From Undaria pinnatifida (taxonomy: Eukaryota > Sar > Phaeophyceae > Laminariales > Alariaceae), in contig JABAKD010000005.1 of assembly GCA_012845835.1 (NCBI GenBank), positions 6,514,655 to 6,578,654 of the forward strand: DNA of 64,000 nt. Direction: 5' to 3'. The notes below the pieces were generated by a model, which worked only from the letters and a program-made list of their open reading frames with translations, was not told the origin of the DNA and ran no database searches. Each line of letters begins with the position of its first letter. The first letter of the stretch is position 1. Shown piece after piece: positions 43,500-54,366 of this stretch. A program made the position numbers and the translations under genes.

Positions 43500-43885
43500 C
43501 CACCTCGGATAACGTAACTCGTAGATGTTACGGATCAGCGAAAAAAATTATAGCATTACGTTACTACGTTAAGTACTTTTTGGGTTTTGAGATAATAACG
43601 TAATGTTAGTAGTGTGTTTTGCTATTATTGACGGGCCACTGCGTAACATTGTGTTAAGAGTGTTACCTTGATCCCGTATTGATCGCAGTATATGTGTTGC
43701 GGTGTTACGGTAGGCAGCCCATAGGGATTAACACCATGTTAGCGTGTTAGCGGAATTCCTTGTGGCTATCGTAACACGCGTCAAAGGGATAACGTACATG
43801 GTCAATTAAACGTTAAAATTATGTTACTGTGTTAGCGACAGCAGTCAACTAAACGTTAACATTACGACGCGTGCTACGATAGATG
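43500..43885. repeat. GTTAAC-rich repeat units
   Basis: Phrases such as GGCTATCGTAACACGCGTCAAAGGGATAACGTACATGGTCAATTAAACGTTAAAATTATGTTACTG and GTTAGCGACAGCAGTC recur here and at 45080-45275. The repeats are diverged and non-coding. Confidence 0.7.
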
Positions 43886-43935
43886 TTAAGGTATTGGTGG
43901 GGTATTAGTCCGTTTGACCGTTTGCAAAAGGTTAA

Positions 43936-44315
43936 TGTTAAGGTAGTAGTGGGGTGTTAGTCCGTTTGACCACTTGCAAAAGGTCAACCAATAGCTTACC
44001 CAAACTAAGCCTTATAACAATCTTCCCCCCCGAAACGGCGGGATAGCAGGTCGGCTCGTTAGGATTCACGGGCGGACCTGTCAATATATCCAAGCCGTTT
44101 CATTTCCTGGGTATACCGGGGAGAGTATTTTTCAAGTTCGACACATGGAGAAAGTCTACAAAAAGTTTATTGTCGTGGATGTGGGACTCGAACCCACGAC
44201 CCCAAAAAACCATGGTCTGTCGACGACGCCATTTGTTGAGGCATTAGCGGGGTTAGTCCGTTTGGTCATTTGCACAAGGTTAACCAATAGCTTACCCAAA
44301 CTATGCCTTATAACA
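43936..44315 (-). mobile_element. TRIM-like miniature LTR element, unit 1
   Basis: Two direct terminal repeats of 82-84 bp (43936-44019 and 44234-44315), starting TGTTA/TGTTG and ending TAACA, flank about 215 bp. Read on the minus strand, the right repeat is followed after AA by TGGCGTCGTCGACAG (primer-binding-site-like). Next comes a tRNA-like T-arm with the perfect B box GGTTCGAGTCC (44184-44194), and the internal part ends in a C-run (purine tract on the minus strand) next to the left repeat. No protein is encoded. Confidence 0.7.
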
Positions 44316-44658
44316 CTCTCCCCCCTGAAACGGCGGGATAGCAGGTCGGCTGGATATACGGGCGGACCTGTCAATATATCCAAGCCGTTTCATTTCCTGG
44401 GTATACCGGGGAAAGCTTTTTTCAAGTTCGACATGCCCATATACATGGGTAAGTCTGGAAAAAGTTTATTATGGTGGATATGGGACTTAAACCCACGACC
44501 CAAAAAAAACAGAAACCATGGTCTGTCGACAACGCCATTTGTTAAGGTGTTAGTCAGGTGTTAGTCCGTTTGACTACTTGCACAAGATTAACCAGTAGCT
44601 ACCCAAACTAAGCCTTATCACATTAACCAATAGCTTACCCAAACTAAACCTTACAACA
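44234..44658 (-). mobile_element. TRIM-like element, unit 2 sharing a terminal repeat with unit 1
   Basis: The repeats at 44234-44315 and 44540-44658 (the latter with an internal 35-bp duplication) flank 44316-44539. On the minus strand the purine tract AGGGGGGAGAG lies directly before TGTTATAAGG, the start of the 3' terminal repeat. The B box is decayed to GGTTTAAGTCC. Sharing a repeat between units suggests growth by unequal recombination between LTRs. Confidence 0.7.
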
Positions 44659-44990
44659 TTCTCCCCCCCTGAAACGGCGGGATACCAGGTCGGCCGGATA
44701 TACGGGCGGACGTGTCAATATCCAAGCGGTTTCATTTCCTGGGGATACCGAGGAGAGTACTTTTCCGGTGTGCACCGCTTTTTTTCTGAGGTCCCTCAAT
44801 TCGGGAGCTTAAGACCTCTCCCCCAAAACTGATTTGGGGAAAAATAAAACTGCTCCCGGGTGAAAAATCTCATGGCCTGGGTTGTAGGTACACGACGAGA
44901 ATCATAACAAAATGGCCTATTATTCATTTATTTTCCGGCGATTTTGGGTTAATTAGGCAGCCCCGTCATTCAGAAACCATTCCAGACGAA
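44659..44990. repeat. Truncated third TRIM internal region and dispersed repeat copy 2
   Basis: Up to about 44765 the sequence repeats the TRIM internal part (GAAACGGCGGGATACCAGGTCGG...TTTCATTTCCTGGGGATACC). From 44775 to 44990 it matches the repeat in the NSF intron at 3545-3775 (TTTTCTGAGGTCCCTCAATTCGGGAG ... GCAGCCCCGTCATTCAG...TGCTACCTATCTCT). Confidence 0.65.
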
Positions 44991-45079
44991 AAATGCTACC
45001 TATCTCTGTCGTAGCACGCGTCTTGAATTGCCGTGTTAGCGACAGCAGCAGTCTGTAGCGAGTAACGTTACGTTCGGGT

Positions 45080-45275
45080 GTCAGTGGAATTCTTGCTTGC
45101 TATCGTAACACACAGTTTAGACGGATGACAACTTACCTGTTGCCCAGTTAAACGCTTACATAACACTGCGTGTTAGTGTTAGTGGAATTTCTAGTGGCTA
45201 TCGTAACACGCGTTGAAGGGATAACGTACATGCTCAATATAACGTTAACATTATATCACTGCTGTATTAGCGACA
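45080..45275. repeat. GTTAAC-rich repeat units, second block
   Basis: GTGGAATTTCTAGTGGCTATCGTAACACGCGTTGAAGGGATAACGTACATGCTCAATATAACGTTAACATTATATCACTG parallels 43750-43850. An additional, more diverged unit precedes it. TTAGCGACAGCAGTC closes both blocks. Confidence 0.7.
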
Positions 45276-46080
45276 GCAGTCTTTTTCGGTGAAATAGGAT
45301 AACACCCGGCTACTCCGCGCATCGGGATCTCGGTGAAATAGGTCAACATGTGGCTACATCATGTTACTCAGCGACGTGTGAAAGAGTCGTGGTGCCGGAA
45401 GGTGAGAGGGGAGGGGCGCAGGGTTATCAGCGTCGCTTGGAGACAGCACCGGTTCTTCTTTGTGGATTTCTTATTACTGGCTTTGAGCCATGAGAAGCTC
45501 GAGGAGACAGGAAAGGAGGAGGAGGAGGAGGAGTGAGAGCACCAGGGTGGGGTGAAGCTCACAGAGTTCGCTTCACCCCAGCATTGCTGCTGTGCTCTCT
45601 TCTGGACCTATACCTGTGGAACGTACAAGGAACGTTCTCTTGGATGTTCTATGTTCTCATGAGCGATTAACGCGCTTACTTCTATCTATCTTGTGCAGAG
45701 GAAGAACGTTCCATTACCGAGAACGCTCTTGTGGTATAGACTATGCTAACGAGATTCTACGGGTTATCCGCTCCTACTCAGAATATTCCGTTTAAGAGAA
45801 TCTTCTTGTGGCCAATAGACCACAACTCTGCGGGCTATCTTACCGAATCTATTGCCAGCTATACTGACACTCTATTACAGACGCTGCTTGACCGCTAGCA
45901 CAGACAGGTAACACATGCTAGATCCCGGGAGGATCCACAGGGTAACATCACAACATAATGTTAAAACGACTTCGGCCCCAACGGTGACGCAGCAACATAG
46001 TGTTGGGATCGATTGTTATGGTAACAAAGTAGTAACAAAAAGTTAAAATCAGATATTTAACGACGGTAACATCGTAACAT
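45276..46080. other. Gap without recognised genes
   Basis: A GGAGGAGGAGG tract ends near 45534 and is followed by GTGGGGTGAAGCTCACAGAGTTCGCTTCACCCCA, an imperfect hairpin at 45549-45580. Frames are short. The region could hold an LTR, but no partner copy is in the window. Confidence 0.4.
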
Positions 46081-46104
46081 ACATACGACACACTGACATG
46101 CCAT

Positions 46105-47150
46105 ATATATCCTCCCCGGGTTGCGCTGGTCTTATGTCCGAGCCCCAACCAATCAGCGATCGGCCAGCGGCGTTGGGGCTTCTGTTAAGGTATTAGTGGG
46201 GTATTAGTCCGTTTGACCACTTGCAAAAGGTTAACCAATAGCTTACCCAAACTAAGCCTTATGACGCTCTCCCCCCTGAAACGGCGGGATACCAGGTCGG
46301 CCGGATATACGGACGGACCTGTCAATTATCCAAGCCGTTTCATTTCCTGGGTATACCGGGGAGAGTATTTTTCAAGTTCGACATGGGGAAAGGTATTAGT
46401 CCGTTTGACCACTAGCAAAAGGTTAACCAATAGCTTACCCAAACTAAGCCTTATGACACTTCCACACCGTGCGGGCGGTGTCGATTTGGGAGATCATCGT
46501 TTTCGGTCATGGAGTGTTGGAGTTGTAGATATACGGAGGGATTTATGATTCGGGCATGGGGCCATATCCTCCCCGGGTGGCGCTGGTTCTACGCGCTCCA
46601 GTCAGTCAGCGATCGTTCAGCGAGATTGGGGTTCCCACATCGTGTGGGGCGGTGTCGACCCGAGGGACTCCCGTTTTCATCCCCGGGGTGACGGAGTTGT
46701 AGTGATACGGAGGGGTTTCTGCACCGGGGACGAGGCCATATCCTCCCCGGGTTGCCTTCGCTTTAGGCGCCCCAGCCATTCAGCGATCGGTCCGTGGGGT
46801 TCGGATTTCCACAGGTGTCGACCCGGGGAAACTCGATTTTCGTCCCCGGGGTGTTGGAGTTGTAGAGATATGGAAGGATATCTGAACCGAGGATGGGGCT
46901 CAATTCTCCCCGAGTGCGGCGGGATTGGGGGGGGGGGGGGGGGGGGGTTGCCCCAGCCAATCACCGGTCGGCCCGTAGGATTGGGTTTCCACACCGTGCG
47001 GGGCGGTGTTGACCCGGGAGAAGTCGATTTTTGTCCCCGGGGTGTCGGAGTTATAGATGTATGGAAGGATGTCTGAATCAGAGATGAGGCTCAGTTCTCC
47101 CCGGGTGCGGCGGGACTAGGGGGGGGGGGGTTGCCCTGAGGGGCGACTCC
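46105..47150. repeat. Minisatellite of about 160-180 bp units, interrupted by a TRIM copy
   Basis: Units carry TCCCCGGGT-GC, CCAGCCAATCAGCGATCGG, TTCCACACCGTGCGGGGCGGTGTCGACCCG, TTTTCGTCCCCGGGGTG-TGGAGTTGTAGA-ATA-GGA. They start near 46105, 46565, 46740, 46910 and 47095. The first unit is split by the element at 46183-46458. Similarity between units is moderate. Some units contain long G-runs (46927-46947, 47118-47129). Confidence 0.8.
46183..46458 (-). mobile_element. TRIM-like element, solo copy with target duplication
   Basis: It is bounded by TGTTAAGG and ATGACA. Direct repeats lie at both ends (46183-46264 and about 46391-46458), with a shortened interior lacking the tRNA-like part. CTTC occurs immediately on both sides (46179-46182 and 46459-46462), and removing one copy restores the satellite unit. 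This marks the insertion edges and gives a 4-bp target duplication. Confidence 0.75.
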
Positions 47151-49311
47151 CGCCACGCGCGCTTCGTCCCCTGATTGGCCGAGGGCGGGTGGGGGGGGAA
47201 GAAAACCTCGGCCTATGGGATTGGGACTCGGAAAACGCAGGGAGGGATGAAAGCTATATATATATATGCCTATTATTGTATTATTACATAAATCCAGTCT
47301 CTCTGTCTGTCCTTGTATTCCATCCACACATTTTCCAAAACAAGGTTTACCGAGGGCATTGCGTACATTGGATGTAGCCGTACGTTAGACACAAGTATTA
47401 CAACATTCCCTCGTACCATCCGCACTACTATGTCAGGAAAAGGTACACCGTGAATATTTCCCAGGTAGGTGTGACGTAAAAAAATGTTGTTTCGCCGTGT
47501 GAAGCGTTTTTTTTTACCTTGAACTGGCGTAGAAAACACCGGTATTTTGGCTTTCCGGGCAGACAGACGGACAGTCGGACTGACATCCGTACAAAAGCGG
47601 CGACAGACACCTCAACAAACTGGGGAATATGGGCCAATAGGCATTATAGTATGGTCAAATGGACAAGACAGATAGACAGACAGCCTCCTCTTTCAACTAT
47701 CAGAGACCCCAGGTACACGCGGGGGAATATCCTACAGCAGTACCTGGTACGGCCGAGTCCTCTTGCATAGACTATACTCGTAGGCATTCCGTTTTCCTCG
47801 TGACTCAATTTTCAGGCTGTTTTGTGTGCTTTCGCTGCGAAAAGCATACGCGTTTCGTACCTACATGTATATATCGGTGTCGTTTTGCTGTCTATGTTCA
47901 ACTCTGGTCCGTTCAATGCCTTTAGCATTCCAGCCAGACATGGAAGCATCCAACTTTGATGGGTTCCCGTTGGTAACTGGAACACATTGATTTTCCAGCG
48001 CGGTGGTTGCATGTAATTGGGAGACGGCACCAATCGTTGGGTACTGATTGCTGCTAATAATTAATACTTCTATGACTCTACAATTTACGGAGATTAGTAA
48101 CAGCATGAAATGATACACAGAAACGGAAGCATCAGTCGAGCTCACCTACTCTATGTTATAGTTGCGTTCGTGTAAGGCTCTGCATCCCGGGTAGACCAGG
48201 CAATACATTTCGAATGAAAAGCTAAAAAACAGACGAGTTTCTTTCCCCCCTTTTTTGTTTCGTATTCCATCCTACCAACAATTGATCTCGGTAGTACAAA
48301 CAGCCGTATTCAGAGATAACTTTGTGTCTTGGGCGGTGGAAGGCGGAATGACGCCTCGACGCAAACATGTGTCATCAAACGCCGGCCCAGCGCCGCATAA
48401 TAATAATGAAAAAAAACGCGAATGGTAAGGAAGTATTGTGCGCTTTGAGCGTGTATAGCCCTGCTTTGTGGCGGCAGGCGTTTGGGCAGGGCACGCGCGA
48501 CCGAAACGATAACAATACCACCACTCTAGGCGTGCTTGACAGAATGGCATCATGGGTACAGCCATACCTCTACGCCTACCCCTTCGATTGGACGTCTGCG
48601 CTGTTCATCTCCGTCCTTCTTATAACGAGAGCTACAAGTACCGCACGGAGAACACGTTTTCAGCGTTTGATCCTCCCTCAACCTCGTTTTCACCCCGGCT
48701 GCCGACCCGCAGCTATCACACAACGTTTCTCATCACACGTTCTCTTGGTTTTTATCGTCACATAATACATCGAACGAACTCGTCCTCGCTTCGTTATCCC
48801 CCCCTCGAACCACAAAACCCCCGCAAAAATCACGCCTGTCGAACCTCGAAAACCTCGTCTGCCACCAATCGCGCAAATCTCACACCACCTGCCTTTGACG
48901 ATCAGGCAGTCACACGGCATTCCAGCGTATGGCAATGCTCGCAATAAAGCAAAGCCTCCATAACTCTCTGCTACATGTACCCCACCCCCCCCCACTCCCA
49001 CACCCTCTTTTCCTCCCTTCGCGAACTTATACCCTGGATATCCGAACTCCTCTCTTTGGACCCACTAGCGCCCATCAGAATAAAACAGTTGTTTTCTCCC
49101 TTCCAAGCCGTTCCTGCTAGCAGCGCTCAGCACCCCACGGATAAAGAAAGCCAAGCCAAAATACACGCAACATTCCACCAGCCCTCCCCCCCCCCCCCCC
49201 CCCCCCCCGGCCTTCCCCATCCTCCACCTTCCCCTCCTTCCTTTCAGCGTCCAACGAAAAACACAACTCTCCTTGCCACCTCGCTCTTCCTCCCCTCCCT
49301 CCCCGGGTTTT
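47151..49311. other. Intergenic DNA after the nucleoporin gene's stop codon
   Basis: No gene was recognised. The 3' UTR and polyadenylation site of the minus-strand nucleoporin gene should lie just left of 49312. A C-run of about 22 bases lies at 49187-49208. The motif GTACCTGGTAC occurs near 47743. Confidence 0.5.
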
Positions 49312-49530
49312 TCAGCCACGCATTTGGCGGAAACTGCTTCCCGTGAAACCTGCCCCGGTACTGCTGCCACCGCCCGCACCGCCTCCAAAGCCGCCACCTC
49401 CGCCCGCGGCCGCGCCGAAGCCACCGCCGCTGCCACTCGCTTTGGCCTGGCTTGCGAACGTGCCGAATCCTCCGCTCGCAGCTCCGAAGGACGGCTGGGC
49501 TCCGCCCGAGGCGAACGCGCCGAAACCACC
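49312..49530 (-). CDS. Nucleoporin last exon
   Basis: CTATGCCAG|GGT opens GGFGAFASGGAQPSFGAASG GFGTFASQAKASGSG, then GGFGAAAGGGGGFGGG, and ends TGAGFTGSSFRQMRG with TGA at 49312-49314. The short charged end after a GFG-rich stretch is as seen in many FG nucleoporins. Confidence 0.78.
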   Translation of the reverse strand, partial: GGFGAFASGGAQPSFGAASGGFGTFASQAKASGSGGGFGAAAGGGGGFGGGAGGGSSTGAGFTGSSFRQMRG

Positions 49531-52500
49531 CTGGCATAGACAACAGCGACCACGATTACAAGCCCGGCGGAAACGAAAACATGAGCACCATCAGAAGTAA
49601 CACCAACGACGATGACGAGTGATTGATTGATTAATTCGATGGCGGGTTGGTTGTTTAACTGCACTGCTCGATCGCGCACTGAGATGGAATCTACCTTGGT
49701 AGTTCTTGTTTAACGTACGTATTGATCGATGGATGGATTGATGGATTGATTAGTTGATTGATTGGTTGATTGGCTGATAAACGTATTGCTAGATTGATTG
49801 ATTGATTAATGCACTCCCTGAGGCCGGGAGGTGGCAGACCTCCGACCCTATCCGGCCTTCCCTCGAAGAATTCATGACCGCACTGTGCATGGTTCAACAC
49901 AGACGACGACCAACCGAGATCGACCAAACAAGCGTGAAAGGGCCTTGCCGGGTATCAGTAGCCCAACCTACATTGTAGAAAGTCCGTCTGCTATATCTTG
50001 TGTTGGAAGCAAGTAGAGGGGACGCGAGGGGAGGAGCTTTTCCAAACACATACCAGGTGCGAGCGAAACGAAAAACAAGCAATGCGGCTTTATTGCCTCA
50101 CTCTTGCGGACCAAAGTGCCTTCACAAACACCCCACGTGCAAGCCAAAACCATCGGTACGCTTGCAAGCTAGAACAAAGCTAAACGAAAACAGCGAAGGC
50201 CTCTTCTACGAGAAGAAAAAAAACTGCCGGGCACGTCTTCGTGCCCATCCACCCCTGACCCCTAAGGTGCCACCGTACATTAGACCGAAACAAAAACAAA
50301 CCAAACCGAACCGAACCGAATTAATAAGGAACCATAAAAAAAAAGGTTATGAAGAAGAAAAAAAAAACTAAACAAAAATAAATTCGTATAGACTAAAAGG
50401 CAAACTGCGGGAGGCGTGCATCACTTTCACTGCTCCTTACCGTAGCCGCTGCGGCCGGTGCCGCCGGCGCCGCCGCAGGTGCTCCGAACACTGCGCCCCC
50501 GCCTAGCGCGCTTGGCGCTCCGAAACCCGACGCACCCCCCCCGAAGGGTGACGGTGCGGGGGCTGCCCTTGCCCCAAACGCGTTCGCGGCACCTGTGAAG
50601 GGTAAATCAAGTTCGGGGAGTGTTTTCGGAATCGAGAATGGACAAGTAGCAAGATGGACAGTGATATGATACTAAGTTTGATGGGACGAAAAATAAACGA
50701 AACTTAATTAGATTATAATACAAGGGCTCCGCATGGGTAGGGTAGGGCAGGGAAGGGATTAAAATTGTTCCATGCGACACAAACAAAAATTGAAATTGAA
50801 AGGAATGCCAAGAGTTTCATCCGAAAAGGACAGTTTGGAAGGTGTGCGGTACAGCAGCACACAAAATGATAGACAAAAAACGCTTGCGCTGGCTACGTGT
50901 ACTCTTGGTACATATACATACACACTCGTACAATATGTGCGCTCGTGTGACTGCCGGGTGTGCAGCTTTGTTTCAGAAATATATCCCCGCCTTTCAACCA
51001 TTCACCCATTCTTGATGTATCAAAGTGTGCCATTTTCCAGCACTGTTTTAGTAGGGGTGCACGGGGCCAAGAAAAATGAAATAAAAATGAAATTGCAAGT
51101 CTTTGTCCGGCGTTTTCCATACGGGATCGGGGGTCTACTCGCGAGTCTGCCGGCAGAACAATTTGTTTTAACGTGATTTTTCGACGGCCTACGAACAACT
51201 TCCCACACACCCACCGAAGCACGGACTACCGGCCAATTGCGCGATCGACCGCTGGCCGTGGTTGTCACGTGTCTCTGTGTTGGGGGCCCCTGTGCCCTGC
51301 ACTCTTGTTCGCTCGTGTATGTAAAACCTGCCGTGTGCTCATGGTCTCGCGGCAGCAGCACACCAGAACGTCCGCTCGCACGACGCATTTTAATATGAAC
51401 ATGGTCGTAATATTTTCGGACAGAGCGATGCGAGTACGACTAAACTTGCCGAAATGACATGGAGTATGTCCACAAAGAAGCGAGCACAGCGGAATAGTTC
51501 GCTGTGGATCAACCGCACTCGTCCATGCCTGCAGCAGAGGCTGCCTGAGTGTCAGCGGTCGTGCTAAAGCCAGCGTCAAAGGCCGAAGACACGACTCTAC
51601 TGTTTGGTTTCGTCTCGATACTCTGTTGTGATATGTACGTGAACAAAACATCATGTTTTGGGGGGTTTTTGTCACGAAACGCCTTGCCGTCTGAAATTTG
51701 TGTCACGTTTTTGGTGCACCTACACTAAAAAATCGACCGTGCAAGCAAGCGTAAAAAAACCCGGTGCATTATTAGTAGTACCTTTAAGCTGCGTACATAC
51801 GTTGCAAGAATTAAAAAAAACAAATGGGATAAGAGACCAACCATATTACGGGAATTTTTGACAAGATGGAAGGCCAAAAGTTTGAAATTCCCGAAGATCC
51901 CAGCCAAACTTTGCCTGGACGGTTGCCTATGGGCCCAATTCTAAAGAACGCTTTTGTGAAACATTCCAGAATTCCGGGAAAAAACGATTTCTGGCGGCGA
52001 TCTTGGCCATCTTGGATTAGACGTGCCGCAATTACTTCGTGTTCTCAACACACTTCGTTCGACGAAATCAACTACAGCGTCGTGAACTCTGAACGTGGCG
52101 AGCTCGTTAGGGGCTCCAACCCCCCATTGGTGTATAGTGCTCACTCTACGGCCGGTGATTTGTGGCGGGCGCCGATCAGGCATTTGTTAAAAACACGTTT
52201 GGCGGCCGGTGCGTAGAAAACTGAGACGAAAAGCCTCTATCGTCTCCTAACGGGCGAAAGAGATAATTTCGAGAGGACGTGACGGAAGACCCCAGGACAA
52301 CACAAACAACCACTCACGCCCTAGGGCATGGATCGAGATACATTCTTGAGCGCTGTCACCTACACTCATGTGGCCTTTTCCGGAACGAAGAGCAGTGACC
52401 ATGGGTTGTCTCTTATCTCGAGATCGAAGGTCGATCATGTTTGCTGGAAAATGTTGATCAAGGCTTGATGAAAAATAGACAAATTGGCCTGTTGGACCGC

Positions 52501-54330
52501 ATTATCAAAGAAGCAGCCAAAAAAAAATATTTTAATCTTTTTTCCTCCATAAGACCGGTGACAATGGAAGGCCAAAAGTTTGAAATTTCCGAAGATCTCA
52601 GCCAAACTTTGCCTGAACGGTCGCCGATGGACCATATTTGGTAGAATTGTTTTTTTGAACTTTCCAGAATTCCGTAAAAAAAACATTTCTCGCGGCGATC
52701 TTGGCCAACATCGGGCTGAGAAATTCTTAAGCAGATCTTGGATAAAACGCAGCGCAATTTCGTGTTCTCCACACACTTCGTTCGACGAAACCAACGACAG
52801 CGCCGTGAACTCTGAACGTGGCGAGCCCGTTAGGGGCTCCGAACCCCCCTTGGTGTACAGCGCTCACCCTACGGCCGGTGATTGGTGGCGGGCGCCGATC
52901 AGGCTTCTGTTAGAAACACGTTTGGCGACTGGTAGGTAGAAAACAGAGACAAAGACTCTCAAAGTCATTTGAGCATTGACCACGCGTCCCTTTCGAGACG
53001 GAGCACCGTTCCTACTACTCCTAATAGAAACACCTCCAACATTTGGGCGCTCCTTACGCTTCTTCCACATACTAGAGAGGCGGAGGGGGGGGGGGGGGAG
53101 GGGATAGTTCATACTAACTCACGACGTCAACTAGTTCCCATGATAGAGGGAGACAGCACACGCGGGAACACAAAAAACAAAAGGGTACGAGAGAAAGACC
53201 TCACCGAACGGGGTAGGGGCTGCGGCCGGCTGTCCGAACGGAGACTGCCCGAAGCCCATTGTTGACGGCGCGCCGAACGTTGACGTCTGACCGAACGCGG
53301 GCGCCCCCTGAATAATAAGCAATGTAGAGCCCCGAGTCAACAAAGCAGGGTTGGAGCGGCAGGGTCGGGTTCAGCGGGATGGGTGGTGGGTGGTGGGTAG
53401 GGTCAGCAAGGTGGGTTTATAGATGGGGGGCTGGGGGGGGTAGGAGAGATGGGGATTATCAATATGCGGTTGCAGTGTGGGGTACAAAAGGGGCAAGGAT
53501 CAGCAAGGTAGTTTGGGGCTGGGGCGAGCGGGGGGGGGGGAGGGGGGGCGTCAACGAAGGGCGTGCTGTATTTTGCTTGTCGCCAGGTTTAAATCTTTAG
53601 TTATTTCGGCAGTTAATCGGGTAGTTGATAGGGTGCTCCTCTTGCTCTTTGGCGAAGAACGGCTCGCCCGGTTTCTAGACTCTCCTTGTTGGCACGGAGC
53701 GGCTCCCGACAACTTTTCAACCAGCACCGTTTGCAGCCATCTACTCATGCACCTGTACCAGGTGCTGTAACCCCCACCCACACCGCCCACCAACAAGCAT
53801 AATCAAAACAAAACAACAAAAAACTAAACTAAACTAAACCGTAGCAAAAAGTCATTCAGAATGGCAAATAGGCAAAAAGGATTAAACAGGAGAAGCGAAC
53901 CCAAATTAAGCCCAAATCGCAAATCCCAAATCCCAAATGCAAGGCCAACCGAACCTCGCACTCGCAACACATCATACCCCAGCAGCAGCAGCAGCAGCAG
54001 CCCCCTCGCTCACCTGCCCGAAAGCCGTCGTGGTAGCAGTCGTGGCCGCGGCAACTCCCGCCGCCCCCCATCCCGGGGGTGCGCGCACACCGTGTTGCCC
54101 GTATTTCTTGATAATGCCTTCGATCATCCTCTCCTCTTGGTTCCTGAAATCCGAACGAGGATCGATAACGCCCGTAAACAACGCCCCACATCTGTCATAC
54201 TTGTAGCTCGCTCACTAGGGGGGGGGGGGGGGGGGGCAGGGAGAGAATATATATATATATATGTACCAACTGAACCCGGCGGCAATACATCATACATTAC
54301 TCGAGGGGTGGAGGTGGATCTGGGGGCGGG

Positions 54331-54366
<36 letters not shown>

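Noticed and set aside
44180-44245. Apparent tRNA gene (T-arm with GGTTCGAGTCC on the minus strand)
   Set aside because: The acceptor stem and a convincing D-arm and anticodon arm are missing, and the segment lies inside a repeated element. Kept as a tRNA-like part of the TRIM-like element only.
46105-47150. CRISPR-like array
   Set aside because: Units are about 160-180 bp and diverge throughout, with no short constant repeat and unique spacers. It is a minisatellite.
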